A DNA stretch of 59,670 nucleotides. Origin: Thermosaccharophagus gerlachensis (GTDB taxonomy: Bacteria; Armatimonadota; Fervidibacteria; Fervidibacterales; Thermosaccharophagaceae). This document shows, one piece after another, positions 24,063-33,758 of the stretch; position 1 is the first letter of the stretch; each line of letters starts with the position of its first letter. The position numbers and the translations under genes are program-made. The notes beneath the pieces are model-generated. The model searched no databases, was not told the origin of the DNA, and was given only the letters and a program-made list of their open reading frames with translations. The DNA lies in assembly GCA_041538025.1 (NCBI GenBank), contig JBGOEV010000011.1:1-59670 (forward strand), in the 5' to 3' direction.

Positions 24063-25211
24063 GTGGTTGACGTAAAAATGGATCGCCTCACTAAACGAGT
24101 GCTCAGCAAAGCTTTAGAGATTGGGTTTGATGTCGTTGGAATAACAGAACCAAAGGATGCTTGGACATACGAGCATTTTGAACGTTGGCTTGAAATGGGA
24201 TTCGCAGGAGAAATGGCTTACATGGCTCGCACGAAGGAGTTGAGGAGAAACCCAAAGATGTTGATGAGTGACTGCAAATCAATCGTGGTTGTCGGCATCG
24301 GCTACGCTATGACGAAAGATGATGCCGGTGAGAAGACACAACACACGCCGAAAGGGAAGGTCTCAATATACGCATGCAGGCAGGATTACCACGATGTCAT
24401 ACGAGCGAAGTTGTTAGAGCTTGGAAGGTGGTTAGCAGAACAAGTTAAGTGGGCTAAGTTCAAAGCTTGTGTTGATACATCACCCATCCTTGAGCGGGAG
24501 CTTGCAGTCAATGCTGGCATAGGGTGGTTTGGCAAAAACACGAATGTTATAAACGAACGGTTGGGCTCTTATTTTTTCATCGGGGAGTTGCTCACCAATG
24601 TTGAGCTTGAGCAAACCGAAGGTTTACGGGAAAAGCAATGCAGTGATTGCAACCGTTGCATCAACTCGTGTCCAACAGGTGCTCTTGTTTCACCAATGGT
24701 GCTTGATGCACGCCTTTGCATTTCTTATCTGACGATTGAGCATCGTGGTGCCATTCCAACGGAACTGCGCCCGCTTATCGGCGAATGGGTTTTTGGTTGC
24801 GATATATGCCAACAAGTCTGTCCGTGCAATGACAATGTGAGCGTGAATGGGACGATGAACGAGCTCGCTATAAGGCATGACTTGGTTGCTCCAAACTTGC
24901 TTGACTGGATTAAGCTTACTGAGGACGAGTTTAACAAACTCTTCTTTGGGACGCCGATACTCAGGATAGGGCGAGAAAGGCTTTTGAGAAATGTAGCAAT
25001 AGCTCTCGGTAATGTAGGCGACGAGAGAGCAGTTGAGCCATTGGCTATGCTTCTGAGGAGTGAGAGGAGCTCTTTAATACGCTCACATGTTGTATGGGCA
25101 TTGAGCAGGATCGGGGGGAAGAAAGCCCTCCATGCTCTCAAGCTGCATTGGAGTCATGAGCGTGACGAAGCTGTTAGAGCGGAAATAGAGAAAGCCATTG
25201 AGGATAGGTAA
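24063..25211 (+). CDS. queG: epoxyqueuosine reductase
   Basis: A cobalamin and iron-sulphur enzyme for the last step of queuosine formation on tRNA. VDTSPILERELAVNAGIGWFGKN carries the catalytic Asp and the family signature. CSDCNRCINSCPTGAL and CDICQQVCPCN provide the two 4Fe-4S clusters. The C-terminal 70 residues (ERLLRNVAIALGNVGDERAV onward) form the HEAT-like repeats seen in QueG. 382 residues. GTG at 24063 and ATG at 24078 are both possible starts; ribosome sites are weak for each. Queuosine precursors are made elsewhere. Confidence 0.92.
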   Translation: MVDVKMDRLTKRVLSKALEIGFDVVGITEPKDAWTYEHFERWLEMGFAGEMAYMARTKELRRNPKMLMSDCKSIVVVGIGYAMTKDDAGEKTQHTPKGKVSIYACRQDYHDVIRAKLLELGRWLAEQVKWAKFKACVDTSPILERELAVNAGIGWFGKNTNVINERLGSYFFIGELLTNVELEQTEGLREKQCSDCNRCINSCPTGALVSPMVLDARLCISYLTIEHRGAIPTELRPLIGEWVFGCDICQQVCPCNDNVSVNGTMNELAIRHDLVAPNLLDWIKLTEDEFNKLFFGTPILRIGRERLLRNVAIALGNVGDERAVEPLAMLLRSERSSLIRSHVVWALSRIGGKKALHALKLHWSHERDEAVRAEIEKAIEDR

Positions 25212-25409
25212 CACCCTGTGGTTACTCCAGCACCACAACGACTAAACTTTCCAACTGATATAGCGACATAATTGCCATAGCGCTGTTGAAGGGCAACGGT
25301 ATTTGATGACGAAGTGAGGGTTAAATTCGTTTAGCGGTAAGCAGACTAAACTCTTGGAATGAACTCATGCATCACCAAATCAAAAGCGAAAGGTGGGGAT
25401 TGAACAAAG

Positions 25410-26081
25410 ATGACGAGGAAGTCTTTTGACATGCAGTTGAACGAGCTGTGTGAGAAGCTTTCCTCCATGGGGCATTTCGTCGTTGATATGCTTGGCGAGG
25501 CGATGAAGGCAGTGCTAAGTGGCAATATTGAGTTGGCAGAGCGTGTTGTAGCAATGGATGACACTGTTGATGATATGGACTTAGACATTGAGAACCTTTG
25601 TGTGCAAATGCTTGCAAGACAACAACCACTCGGAAGCGACTTAAGGCTTATAGTGACGACTTTGAAGGTGATAAGCGACCTTGAGAGGATAGGCGACTAT
25701 GCTGAGGACATAGCAAAGATAACACCAATAGTGGTTGGGAAGGATATGAGCCAGTTGTTCAAAGACATACCTGAACTTGGGCACATGGCGATGGAGATGA
25801 TACGCAAAGCTGTCAAAGCTTTCATTGAAAGGGATGTAGAGCTCGCACATAATGTATGCAAGGATGATGCACCAGTTGATAGGCTGTTTCGTCACATACT
25901 TGCCTCATCAATTTCATACATCCGCTCAAATCCACAGGACGCAGAGGCAGGAGTTTACACGGTGCTTTTAGCGAGGAGGCTTGAAAGGACTGCAGACCAT
26001 GCAACAAACATCGCAGAACGCGTGCACTACCTTGTGACTGGCAAGCTTGTGCAACTCGCCAAGTTCTATAGGGAGACTTAA
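25410..26081 (+). CDS. phoU: phosphate transport/PhoR regulator PhoU
   Basis: A 223-residue protein of two three-helix PhoU repeats. The metal-binding motif appears in VVAMDDTVDDMDLDIE (repeat 1) and as VCKDDAPVDRLFRHI (repeat 2). RLIVTTLKVISDLERIGDYA and LARRLERTADHATNIAERVHYL are the matching helix-3 signatures. PhoU restrains phosphate uptake through Pst and signals to PhoR. There are no pst or phoR genes here, so regulation partners lie elsewhere. The 198 nt upstream contain two copies of GACTAAAC about 100 bp apart, of unknown meaning. Confidence 0.92.
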   Translation: MTRKSFDMQLNELCEKLSSMGHFVVDMLGEAMKAVLSGNIELAERVVAMDDTVDDMDLDIENLCVQMLARQQPLGSDLRLIVTTLKVISDLERIGDYAEDIAKITPIVVGKDMSQLFKDIPELGHMAMEMIRKAVKAFIERDVELAHNVCKDDAPVDRLFRHILASSISYIRSNPQDAEAGVYTVLLARRLERTADHATNIAERVHYLVTGKLVQLAKFYRET

Positions 26082-26094
26082 AAGCCCACCCCTT

Positions 26095-27027
26095 TCAATC
26101 ATCACCTATGTTAAAGAACTTTTCAATGCTGAAGCGAGCACACAATTCGCTAAGCTCTTTATCAGCAAGCTTCAATGGTAGTTTCAAGCGTGTGCTAACG
26201 GTAACTAAGTTTAGCAGTGGGCTCATTATGTTTCTTGTTGCGAGGGCTGTCTCAAGCTCTCGGATGATTTTCACATGCTCTTGCAACGCTGAACCATATA
26301 TGCTGTGAAGCTGTCTACATGCCTGCGGTGGTATAAGGTGATTGAACTGCCACAGCAGTTGAAGGTAAGCGTTTCTATAACCTGCAAAACCGTTTACAAT
26401 CTTCTGCCATGCTTGGGCTGCATCTGGAGATTCGTCAGGGCTATCAAGGTTGAGCGATTGAATTGATTGGACAAGCGCTATGGCTGCTGTAAGCAACTCA
26501 AACACACCGCCAGAGCCAGTTGATAGGTTCTTCCTTTGGTGCTCAATCTTTTCAAGCTTGCGAAGGTAATCAAGGATATCTGGTGGAGGTGGTGGAGGTG
26601 GCGGTGGCTGTTGAGGCTGTGGAGGTTGTTGAGGTTCTTCTCGTTTTATTTCCTCCACTGGCTCTGGGCGATGTATCGTTTGAACTGGTGGTAATTCAAT
26701 AGTCTTAGGTGGTGGCTCAATTGCTTGAACAGGTGGTGGAAGTGGTGGTGATTCTTTAGGTTGCACTTCGGTTTGGATCGGAACTTGCACAATCATTGGT
26801 AGCACTTCTTTTTTGCGACTGCTGAGAACCAGGATTGCAACGAGAAACATCAAAGCCGTTGCCAAACCAGCCATAGAAACAGTGACGAGAACCTCGCGCT
26901 GATACCATAGTGGCTTGACAAGCGCTCTATCCCGCTGACCCTTCGGCAACTCCTTACCGCACTCTTTGCAGAAATTTACACCTTCCGCTATCGGTGCATC
27001 ACAAAATGGACACCTTCTTTGATGCAT
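26095..27027 (-). CDS. zinc-ribbon membrane protein with proline-rich stalk
   Basis: 310 residues. An N-terminal zinc ribbon (CPFCDAPIAEGVNFCKECGK) is cytoplasmic, followed by a transmembrane helix (about 52-72). The stalk, residues about 90-150, is dominated by Pro, Gln and Glu, including a run of nine prolines. A helical C-terminal domain of about 150 residues follows, with no recognised family. The protein probably spans the envelope, with the stalk crossing the periplasm. Start ATG 27027 has GGAGGGA upstream. Function is unknown. It is convergent with phoU, with only 13 nt between the stop codons. Confidence 0.7.
   Translation of the reverse strand: MHQRRCPFCDAPIAEGVNFCKECGKELPKGQRDRALVKPLWYQREVLVTVSMAGLATALMFLVAILVLSSRKKEVLPMIVQVPIQTEVQPKESPPLPPPVQAIEPPPKTIELPPVQTIHRPEPVEEIKREEPQQPPQPQQPPPPPPPPPDILDYLRKLEKIEHQRKNLSTGSGGVFELLTAAIALVQSIQSLNLDSPDESPDAAQAWQKIVNGFAGYRNAYLQLLWQFNHLIPPQACRQLHSIYGSALQEHVKIIRELETALATRNIMSPLLNLVTVSTRLKLPLKLADKELSELCARFSIEKFFNIGDD
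26581..26637 (-). repeat. proline/glutamine codon low-complexity tract
   Basis: Degenerate GGTGGAGGT/TGTTGAGG trinucleotide-like repeats on the plus strand encode the Pro/Gln stalk of the overlapping minus-strand gene. Such tracts are prone to slippage, so length variation between strains is likely. Confidence 0.6.
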
Positions 27028-27063
27028 ACTTTTGTTCCCTCCATCTTATCCCGACCGACGCCA

Positions 27064-27309
27064 TTATTGAGTATACATCTTTTGACGAACGATTGGGAAC
27101 TTCAATTGCTTGATTGTGCACCTTGATCCAACCTCGCCATACACACGGATCTTGTTAATCCAGTGACAGGCTTCGTGAGTTAATGCAATAACAGCAATAA
27201 ACTTATCACTCGGTCGTCTAATGTGAATGCTACAAATTGCGCCATCATAAGGGTGAAGCGAAGAATCGCCCATCATCCACTTGTAGGCTGATAAGCTCAC
27301 TGGAAGCAT
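27064..27309 (-). CDS. small HExxH-containing protein, possibly decayed
   Basis: 81 residues containing FIAVIALTHEACHWIN, a hydrophobic-HExxH-hydrophobic helix typical of zinc metallopeptidases. Segments before it (AICSIHIRRPSDK) resemble the strand that precedes the helix in such enzymes. There is no third zinc ligand that I can identify and no ribosome site before ATG 27309. The start region abuts the next gene's start, so either it is a short member or a remnant of a longer gene. The downstream 27 residues are basic and not recognisable. Confidence 0.4.
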   Translation of the reverse strand: MLPVSLSAYKWMMGDSSLHPYDGAICSIHIRRPSDKFIAVIALTHEACHWINKIRVYGEVGSRCTIKQLKFPIVRQKMYTQ

Positions 27310-27313
27310 TTGG

Positions 27314-28711
27314 GTGAGGGAGATGAGAAAAGTTTATCGTGCTTACTTTCTCAAAGAGCCACCTACAGAAAAGACGGTTGAAAGCTTTGGCACGGTTGAT
27401 GTTGAGTTTGCCTCAATTAGGCACGACAATGTTGAGCGCATATGCAAAAACTTGCTTGAGCTCCAAAGGGAACTCTCAGCAAGGAGCATTGAGAGCATCG
27501 TCAAAGCAATTGACGAAGTGGCATCGGCTTGGCTTAGAAACGAACTCATTGAAGAAGCATCGTCTGCTCTTGAGAATGTCACTGGCTATTCAAAACAAGT
27601 AATTGAACTTAGCCTGAGGAACACGTTTGAGAGGCTTCGCTCCGATCACCTTTGGCAAATGATGACCGAGGAGATAAGAGATCCATCTGTCCTTGATGGT
27701 TGGAAAGAATTGCCCTCAGGGAAGCGAGTTATCGCCATTGGACCAAGGCTCACATTGCACATACTTGCTGGCAACATCCCTTCTTTGGGCATCTCAAGTG
27801 TGGTGTGCGCTCTTCTTACGAAGTCATGCTCACTCGTTAAAGTCAGCAGTGATGAACCGATATTGACACCGATGTTTGTTAGCTCGCTAAATGAGGTTGA
27901 TGAATTCCTTGCCTCTTGCTGTGCTGTCGTGACTTGGAAAGGAGGGGACGAAACCATTGAATCTGTGGCATTCAAGCACGCAGATGTTGTAGTTGCATAC
28001 GGTAGCATGGAGACAATAATGAGCATACGCAACAGATTGCCACCAACAAAGAGGTTCATAGCACATGGACATAAGATCAGCATCGGGGTTGTTGACTCCC
28101 ATTGTGAGCTGAGTGAGGCTGCCGATAAGGTTGCTACAGATGTGGCAATGTTTGACCAGCAGGGGTGCATGTCACCGCACATTGTTTTTGTGATCGGCGA
28201 AAGAGAAGATGCAAAAGAATTCGTGGCTGCGCTCTCAAAATCGCTTGAGGGTGTATCTCAAAAGCTTACGGCGGGCAGATTCGTAAAGGAAAGAGCAGCA
28301 ACCATACACAGCTATCGCATGGTTTACACGATGGCTGGTGAGGATGTGATACCTGCTGATGGCTCAGTTGATTGGACGGTTGTTCTTTTGAGTCAACCTT
28401 TGCACTCGTCGCTTTTCTTGAACCATATGATGTGCCCGCCAAGGACTGTATTTGTGCGAAACACAAAAACCATCAAAGGCTTGAAAGAAGAGGTTGAGCT
28501 TTTTCGTGATTTCCTTTCTTCAGCTGGGTGCATTGTTTGTGAGCGTTGTGAGAAAGAGTTGGTTGATACACTTGCTACAATTGGCGTCTCAAGAATATGT
28601 GAGTTAGGGAGGATGCAACTGCCATCGTCATGGTGGCATCATGACGGGCGCTTCAACATCGCTGACTTTCTCACATGGACAGAAATTGAAACATCATTTA
28701 AGGCAAGGTGA
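27314..28711 (+). CDS. LuxC-type acyl-CoA (acyl-protein) reductase
   Basis: A 465-residue aldehyde dehydrogenase-fold enzyme that reduces an activated fatty acyl group to an aldehyde with NADPH. FDQQGCMSPH carries the catalytic Cys (residue 285 from GTG 27314), the LuxC signature. LTLHILAGNIPSLGISSVV and SCSLVKVSSDEP are the nucleotide-binding segments. There is no LuxE acyl-protein synthetase or LuxD thioesterase nearby, and no luciferase. The GTG at 27314 and an ATG at 27323 are both plausible starts. A stand-alone LuxC homologue could make fatty aldehydes for wax, plasmalogen or other lipids; that is inference. Confidence 0.85.
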   Translation: MREMRKVYRAYFLKEPPTEKTVESFGTVDVEFASIRHDNVERICKNLLELQRELSARSIESIVKAIDEVASAWLRNELIEEASSALENVTGYSKQVIELSLRNTFERLRSDHLWQMMTEEIRDPSVLDGWKELPSGKRVIAIGPRLTLHILAGNIPSLGISSVVCALLTKSCSLVKVSSDEPILTPMFVSSLNEVDEFLASCCAVVTWKGGDETIESVAFKHADVVVAYGSMETIMSIRNRLPPTKRFIAHGHKISIGVVDSHCELSEAADKVATDVAMFDQQGCMSPHIVFVIGEREDAKEFVAALSKSLEGVSQKLTAGRFVKERAATIHSYRMVYTMAGEDVIPADGSVDWTVVLLSQPLHSSLFLNHMMCPPRTVFVRNTKTIKGLKEEVELFRDFLSSAGCIVCERCEKELVDTLATIGVSRICELGRMQLPSSWWHHDGRFNIADFLTWTEIETSFKAR

Positions 28712-28757
28712 AGCACGCTGAGCGCTCATCTACATGAAGAAACGGAGTGATGCAACT

Positions 28758-30206
28758 ATGAGGTTTCGTAAACAGTTGAAGGACATACTCTCTTTCAAAG
28801 AGCGTTTTTGGTCTAAGCGCAGGTTAATCCACCCAAAGGAAGAAGTGAACCAAGTCGTGCATGAGATAAGACGCTTCTTGGCATCAAAGCAGCCTGAATC
28901 ACTCCGCAACTTCTTAGCCCAATTCCATCCAGCTGATATAGCGCTTGCTATGCGCTTCCTGCACGACAGTGAGAAAGAACAAGTCTTCAAGTTGCTTGAT
29001 GACGAATTTGCTGCGGAAGTGCTTGACGAAGCTGATGAGGCTACAGAGCGACACCTCGTTAAGACAACTGCGCCAGAACGCCTATCAGACATACTTGAAA
29101 CGCTACCGCCCGATGAAAGCGCAGACATAATCGCAATGCTTGAGCCAGAAGAACGCGAAAACATCCTGAAGCTGATGGAACCAGAGGAAGCAGAAGAAGT
29201 GAAAGAGCTTCTGCAATACCCGCCAGATACTGCTGGCGGGATAATGTCGCCTGACTTTATTGCTGTAAAGGAAACTATGACAGTATCGCAGGTCATTGAA
29301 TTGCTCAGGGAACGCGCGGATGTTGAGAGCATCTTTTATGTGTATGTTGTGGATGACGAAGGGACGCTTAAAGGTGTCCTCAACCTGCGTAGGCTCATAG
29401 TATCGCCACCAAATACGCAAATCAGCGAAATCATGAATCACGGTGTCATATTTGTCTTCCCAGAACAGGATCAAGAAGAAGTAGCGCACATGTTCGCTCG
29501 CTATGACTTGCTCGCCCTGCCAGTGGTTGATCACGATTACAAGCTCATTGGTGTCATCACGGTTGATGATGTTATGGATGTCCTTCAAGAAGAGTTAACC
29601 GAGGACTACTTCATGGCTGTCGGTTCAGATGCAGCCGAGTTGGAGAAGAAGCGTCCGACAGAGATTGCAAGGCTTAGGCTTCCTTGGCTCATAACAACCG
29701 TTTGTATTGAGCTTATAGCGGGTTTCGTGATACATTGCTTTGATAAAACACTTGGACAGCTCATCCTCCTTGCATCCTTTATGCCTGTCATTCAAGCCAT
29801 CTCAGGGAACACAGGACTCCAGTCAGCGACGATAGTTGTTCGTGGGCTCGCAACGGGTCATGTAACACTGAAGGATTGGGTGCGCCCAGTTTTAAGACAA
29901 CTGCAGACGACACTTATACTTGGCATCGTCCTCGGAAGCTTTCTCTTTTTCACCGCTGGTGTTTGGCGTGGCTTGCAAACTGGTGGCATTCTGCTTGACC
30001 CTGTATTCGGTTTCGTGGTAGGGTTTTCGATGTTCATCACTATAAACATCTCCGGCTTTGTTGGGACTGTAGTGCCAATGATCTCTAAGCGGCTTGGCTT
30101 TGACCCTGCACTAACTGCAGGTCCATTTGAAACTGCTATTCAGGATGTTGTCAGTGTGACTATCCTCCTTGGGCTGGCAACGATGCTTTTGCATTTTATG
30201 GTTTAA
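28758..30206 (+). CDS. mgtE: magnesium transporter MgtE
   Basis: A magnesium-gated channel/transporter. The N-terminal superhelix domain (about residues 30-140) contains LEPEERENILKLMEPEEAEE repeats, then PPDTAGGIMS marks the entry to the CBS pair (about 145-265). Five transmembrane helices follow (about 285-480), with the signature ASFMPVIQAISGNTGLQSAT lining the pore. Cytosolic magnesium binding between the N and CBS domains closes the pore in known MgtE. I prefer ATG 28758 (GGAGTGA 7 nt upstream), giving 482 residues; ATG 28734 lacks a ribosome site. There is no M-box in the short 5' gap. Confidence 0.92.
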   Translation: MRFRKQLKDILSFKERFWSKRRLIHPKEEVNQVVHEIRRFLASKQPESLRNFLAQFHPADIALAMRFLHDSEKEQVFKLLDDEFAAEVLDEADEATERHLVKTTAPERLSDILETLPPDESADIIAMLEPEERENILKLMEPEEAEEVKELLQYPPDTAGGIMSPDFIAVKETMTVSQVIELLRERADVESIFYVYVVDDEGTLKGVLNLRRLIVSPPNTQISEIMNHGVIFVFPEQDQEEVAHMFARYDLLALPVVDHDYKLIGVITVDDVMDVLQEELTEDYFMAVGSDAAELEKKRPTEIARLRLPWLITTVCIELIAGFVIHCFDKTLGQLILLASFMPVIQAISGNTGLQSATIVVRGLATGHVTLKDWVRPVLRQLQTTLILGIVLGSFLFFTAGVWRGLQTGGILLDPVFGFVVGFSMFITINISGFVGTVVPMISKRLGFDPALTAGPFETAIQDVVSVTILLGLATMLLHFMV

Positions 30207-30319
30207 CCCAAGTTGCTACTTTACACAAGATGCGCCTCGAAATGCGTTACAAGTTGTAGTGGATGCTTTTGATGTTGGAAGGCTGTCAGCAACGCAGTAA
30301 CTTCAAGGGGAGTATACAT

Positions 30320-32614
30320 TCACTCAAACAAGCCACTCTCAAGCAGATTAGGTATTGCCTCTTCCCAAAGCCTCTCCATTTCTTCAACAGCGATTTCAAC
30401 GAGCCTTTCCTTTGCATTTCCGTTGTCCCACTCAATGATGAGGTGTTCGCCACCAACTTCGCCAATGACTGAAGCTGGGCATCCATGTTTCACTGCCACC
30501 TCAATAGCTTCCTTGATTGCTTCTCGTGGCACAGTGACGATGATGCGAGATTGCGTTTCACCAAACAGTAGCGCATCGGCGCGCACCTGTTCATCTGATA
30601 TGCAATCCCTTGTGAGCGTAACGCGAGCACCCTTCTTCCCCGCAATACAACATTCAGCCAAACATACAAACAAGCCACCCTCGGAACAATCGTGAGCTGA
30701 ATTGACCAATCCCTTTCTTATCATCTCAAGCGCGGTTGCTTGCACCTTACGTTCAAGCTCAAGTTCAAGCGATGGTGGTTTGCCAGCCTCAATGCCGTGA
30801 ATGAACCTCAAATACTCGCTTCCACCAAGCTCGTCTTTGCAAAGCCCGAGCAGGATGATTGCATCTCCGTCATCCTTGAAAGACATCTTCACATGCCTTT
30901 CAACATCATCAAGCACTCCAATCATCCCAATCAATGGTGTAGGATAAATGACTGCCTCCTCGCTCTCATTGTAGAAGCTAACATTTCCAGAGACGACAGG
31001 GAGGTTAAAGAACCTGCATGCATCTGCTATCCCTTTCACAGCTTCCACAAACTGCCAGAACCTCTCTGGGTGATCTGGATTGCCGAAGCAAAGGCAATCA
31101 GTAACAGCAGCAGGCTCTGCACCAACGCATACCAAGTTCCTTGCTGCCTCTGCAACTGCTATTTGAGCACCAAGATATGGGTCAAGATAGCAATACAAAC
31201 TGTTGCAATCGGCAGTGACTGCGATGCCCTTATTCGTGAACTCCATCTCATCGTCAAGATGCTTTTCCACGAAGATGCCCATCTCTGGCTTTATCCTCAA
31301 GACTGCTGCATCACCCTCACCTGGTGCAACGACTGTGTTCGTTTGGACGGTGTGGTCATATTGTTCATAGACCCATCGCTTTGATGCAATGTTCGGTGAT
31401 GTTAGCATAGCCTTAGCCACTTCGTTCAAGTTCTGAGGCAGTGGCAATGTCTTTGGTTCAAAAGAGAGAGCAGAATCAATGTAAGTGGGCTTCTTGGCTG
31501 GCAAGTCATATTCTGGTGGCTGTGCCAAATCGCTTGCCCTAACACATGCACATACCTTATCGCCATCAAAAAGCATTACCATGCCATCGTTGGTGACCTC
31601 ACCTATCACTACAGCGTTAAGTCCCCACCTTCGGAATATCTCCAGCACTTCCTCTTCCCTACCCCTCTCAACAACAAGGAGCATTCTCTCCTGCGATTCC
31701 GACATCATCAACTCCCATGGCTCCATACCTGCTTCCCTTCGTGGCACCTTTGAGAGGTCAATTTTCATTCCAACGCCACCTGCTGCAGACATCTCAGAGG
31801 TTGTGCATGTGAGTCCTGCTGCACCCATGTCTTTGACTGCAACAACAGCTCCAGTCATGTATGCCTCAAGACACGCCTCAATGAGACACTTCTCAGTGAA
31901 TGGGTCACCAAGCTGGACAGTCGGGCGCATGCTGAGTTCTTCCCTAAGCTCATGCGAGGCGAGTATGCTACAGCCACCTATCCCATCTCTCCCAGTTGGG
32001 TTACCAACGTAAACGACAAGGTTGCCTTCCCCCTTAGCTGCACTGCTCATCAAATGTTCTTCCCTCGCCACACCTATGCACATGACGCCGACGATGCAAT
32101 TTGTTCTGTAGCAATCATTGAAGTAGACTTCGCCACCTACGGTCGGAACACCAATGCAATTACCATACCACTGTATGCCATCAACAACACCAGCGAATAT
32201 GTATCTTGCCTTTGCTGATGTTGGGTTTGCAAAGCGAAGTGAATCAACAAGCGCTATCGGGCGTGCGCCAGTTGCGAGTATATCTCTCACGATTCCGCCT
32301 ATACCAGTGGCTGCACCTTGTTTTGGCTCAATCTGAGACGGATGGTTGTGACTCTCCATCTTGAAGATGATCCAAAGCCCATCTTCAATCTCAATCCCAC
32401 CAGCATCGCTCCCAGAGATAGCTTTATACTTTCCACCCCTTGGTAGTAGCCTCAAGTATTTCCTTGAGCGCAAGTAACCACAATGCTCAGACCACTCAAC
32501 GGAGAACATAGCAAGCTCCGTCTCGTTTGGCTCTCTTCCGAGGCGTTCAACGACCAGCTTATATTCGTTTTCGCTCATGCCAAGCGCTATCGCCTTCTGA
32601 AGCATTGTATACAT
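30320..32614 (-). CDS. purL: phosphoribosylformylglycinamidine synthase, large subunit
   Basis: This makes FGAM from FGAR, ATP and glutamine-derived ammonia in purine synthesis. It is the small PurL type (764 residues) that works with separate PurS and PurQ. SVEWSEHCGYLRSRKYL, FKMESHNHPS and DSLRF near the N-terminus are PurL motifs with active-site His and metal ligands; GAQIAVAEAARNLVCVGAEP and HDCSEGGLFV mark the second half. ATG 32614 has CAGGTG upstream; a TTG at 32638 is also in frame. purS and purQ are not in the window. Confidence 0.93.
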   Translation of the reverse strand: MYTMLQKAIALGMSENEYKLVVERLGREPNETELAMFSVEWSEHCGYLRSRKYLRLLPRGGKYKAISGSDAGGIEIEDGLWIIFKMESHNHPSQIEPKQGAATGIGGIVRDILATGARPIALVDSLRFANPTSAKARYIFAGVVDGIQWYGNCIGVPTVGGEVYFNDCYRTNCIVGVMCIGVAREEHLMSSAAKGEGNLVVYVGNPTGRDGIGGCSILASHELREELSMRPTVQLGDPFTEKCLIEACLEAYMTGAVVAVKDMGAAGLTCTTSEMSAAGGVGMKIDLSKVPRREAGMEPWELMMSESQERMLLVVERGREEEVLEIFRRWGLNAVVIGEVTNDGMVMLFDGDKVCACVRASDLAQPPEYDLPAKKPTYIDSALSFEPKTLPLPQNLNEVAKAMLTSPNIASKRWVYEQYDHTVQTNTVVAPGEGDAAVLRIKPEMGIFVEKHLDDEMEFTNKGIAVTADCNSLYCYLDPYLGAQIAVAEAARNLVCVGAEPAAVTDCLCFGNPDHPERFWQFVEAVKGIADACRFFNLPVVSGNVSFYNESEEAVIYPTPLIGMIGVLDDVERHVKMSFKDDGDAIILLGLCKDELGGSEYLRFIHGIEAGKPPSLELELERKVQATALEMIRKGLVNSAHDCSEGGLFVCLAECCIAGKKGARVTLTRDCISDEQVRADALLFGETQSRIIVTVPREAIKEAIEVAVKHGCPASVIGEVGGEHLIIEWDNGNAKERLVEIAVEEMERLWEEAIPNLLESGLFE

Positions 32615-32716
32615 GTCTTGAGCACCTGCCAAAGTCAAGGTTTGTTAAAGGGGGAAGCTACCTACCAAAATACGATGATGACACAAGACATGTTCTAAAC
32701 AGTGTTAAGTTTCACT

Positions 32717-33565
32717 TCACTCAGGTTCTTCTGGAAGCGCTTCATGCTCCCTCAGCTCAACATTTTGCATTGCGCCAAGCCTTTGTGCGTGCCTTATGAT
32801 TTCGTTCGGGTCTGGTATGGGGGAGTAGCGCGCATCAAAGAAGGTAATTCCGAGGGTGCGTATCAATGTGTTGTATGCTCTTTTGGCTTCTCCAACTTCC
32901 TCTTGATACGCAAAGGCGAATTGCTCAATTGGCTCATCAAGCAAACAAAGCAGTGTTATCGCTCTTTGGACAGCTGCAGCCCACGCTGCTTCCGAATGCA
33001 TTTCAACTTCACCGACATCTCTAAAATCGCGCCACATGCGCACCGCCCTCGTTATAGCTGTAACTGGGTAATGGTCACTACGCATTGTTTCAACGAGCCT
33101 TTGTTCAACACCGTCAAGCTTCACTGAAGGTGAGAGGGAAAGCCCAACGGAAAGTAGCATTATAGCAACGGAGTCATCCGAAGTAGGTTCAGGGCGTTCG
33201 GTGAGGTAGTGAACAGCTTCAAGATGCCATGGCAGAATCTCGCTTACACGCCAACCACCAAACTCTTCAACCTTGAATACAACATGCCCGATGACTTCTT
33301 CGGTATCTGGGTTCATCTGCTCACCTTCAAGCCAAAAGCATCCCTCAAGCGCAAGCAATCGCTTTATGCGCATCACACACGGACCCCTAAGCATACCAGA
33401 AGCTGCAACTAAAGCTGGGATACCAAACAACTCATACATGAGCGCTGCATCGCTGTTTGGCATAAGCAAGCCTGCAAGAGCTATCCTGTCATCATCAATC
33501 ACGGCGTCAAAGAAACGCCATATAACTTCAATAGCCTCTTTTGGTATTGGAATGGAAAGCGACAT
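32717..33565 (-). CDS. hypothetical protein, no recognised family
   Basis: A 282-residue soluble, acidic protein without signal peptide or membrane segments. The N-terminal half (about 1-120) looks like an SnoaL/NTF2-type alpha+beta unit: helix EVIWRFFDAVIDDDRIALAGLL, then strands ending in WRVSEILPWHL, which fits that fold by eye only. The second half is helical, with AAWAAAVQRAITLLCLLDEP. It is encoded after purL in the divergent orientation to comM. No function can be assigned. Confidence 0.65.
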   Translation of the reverse strand: MSLSIPIPKEAIEVIWRFFDAVIDDDRIALAGLLMPNSDAALMYELFGIPALVAASGMLRGPCVMRIKRLLALEGCFWLEGEQMNPDTEEVIGHVVFKVEEFGGWRVSEILPWHLEAVHYLTERPEPTSDDSVAIMLLSVGLSLSPSVKLDGVEQRLVETMRSDHYPVTAITRAVRMWRDFRDVGEVEMHSEAAWAAAVQRAITLLCLLDEPIEQFAFAYQEEVGEAKRAYNTLIRTLGITFFDARYSPIPDPNEIIRHAQRLGAMQNVELREHEALPEEPE

Positions 33566-33758
33566 CGTTCATCACAACCTTCACTTTGGATTGAACGCAA
33601 TCACACCTGCATCCTAAGTATCGCACTTGCTGAGTGAATATGCTACTGTGTAAATAGCTCTGATTTTCTACCAGCTGTTACCTACAAGGCGCAAAACCAA
33701 TCATACTGACTATTGGGCATTTCACATGTTTTGGAAAACAACTTAGGGGTTGATGGAG

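Noticed and set aside
25212..25409. A Pho-box operator upstream of phoU
   Set aside because: Two GACTAAAC copies about 100 bp apart are present, but they do not have the direct-repeat spacing of known Pho boxes.
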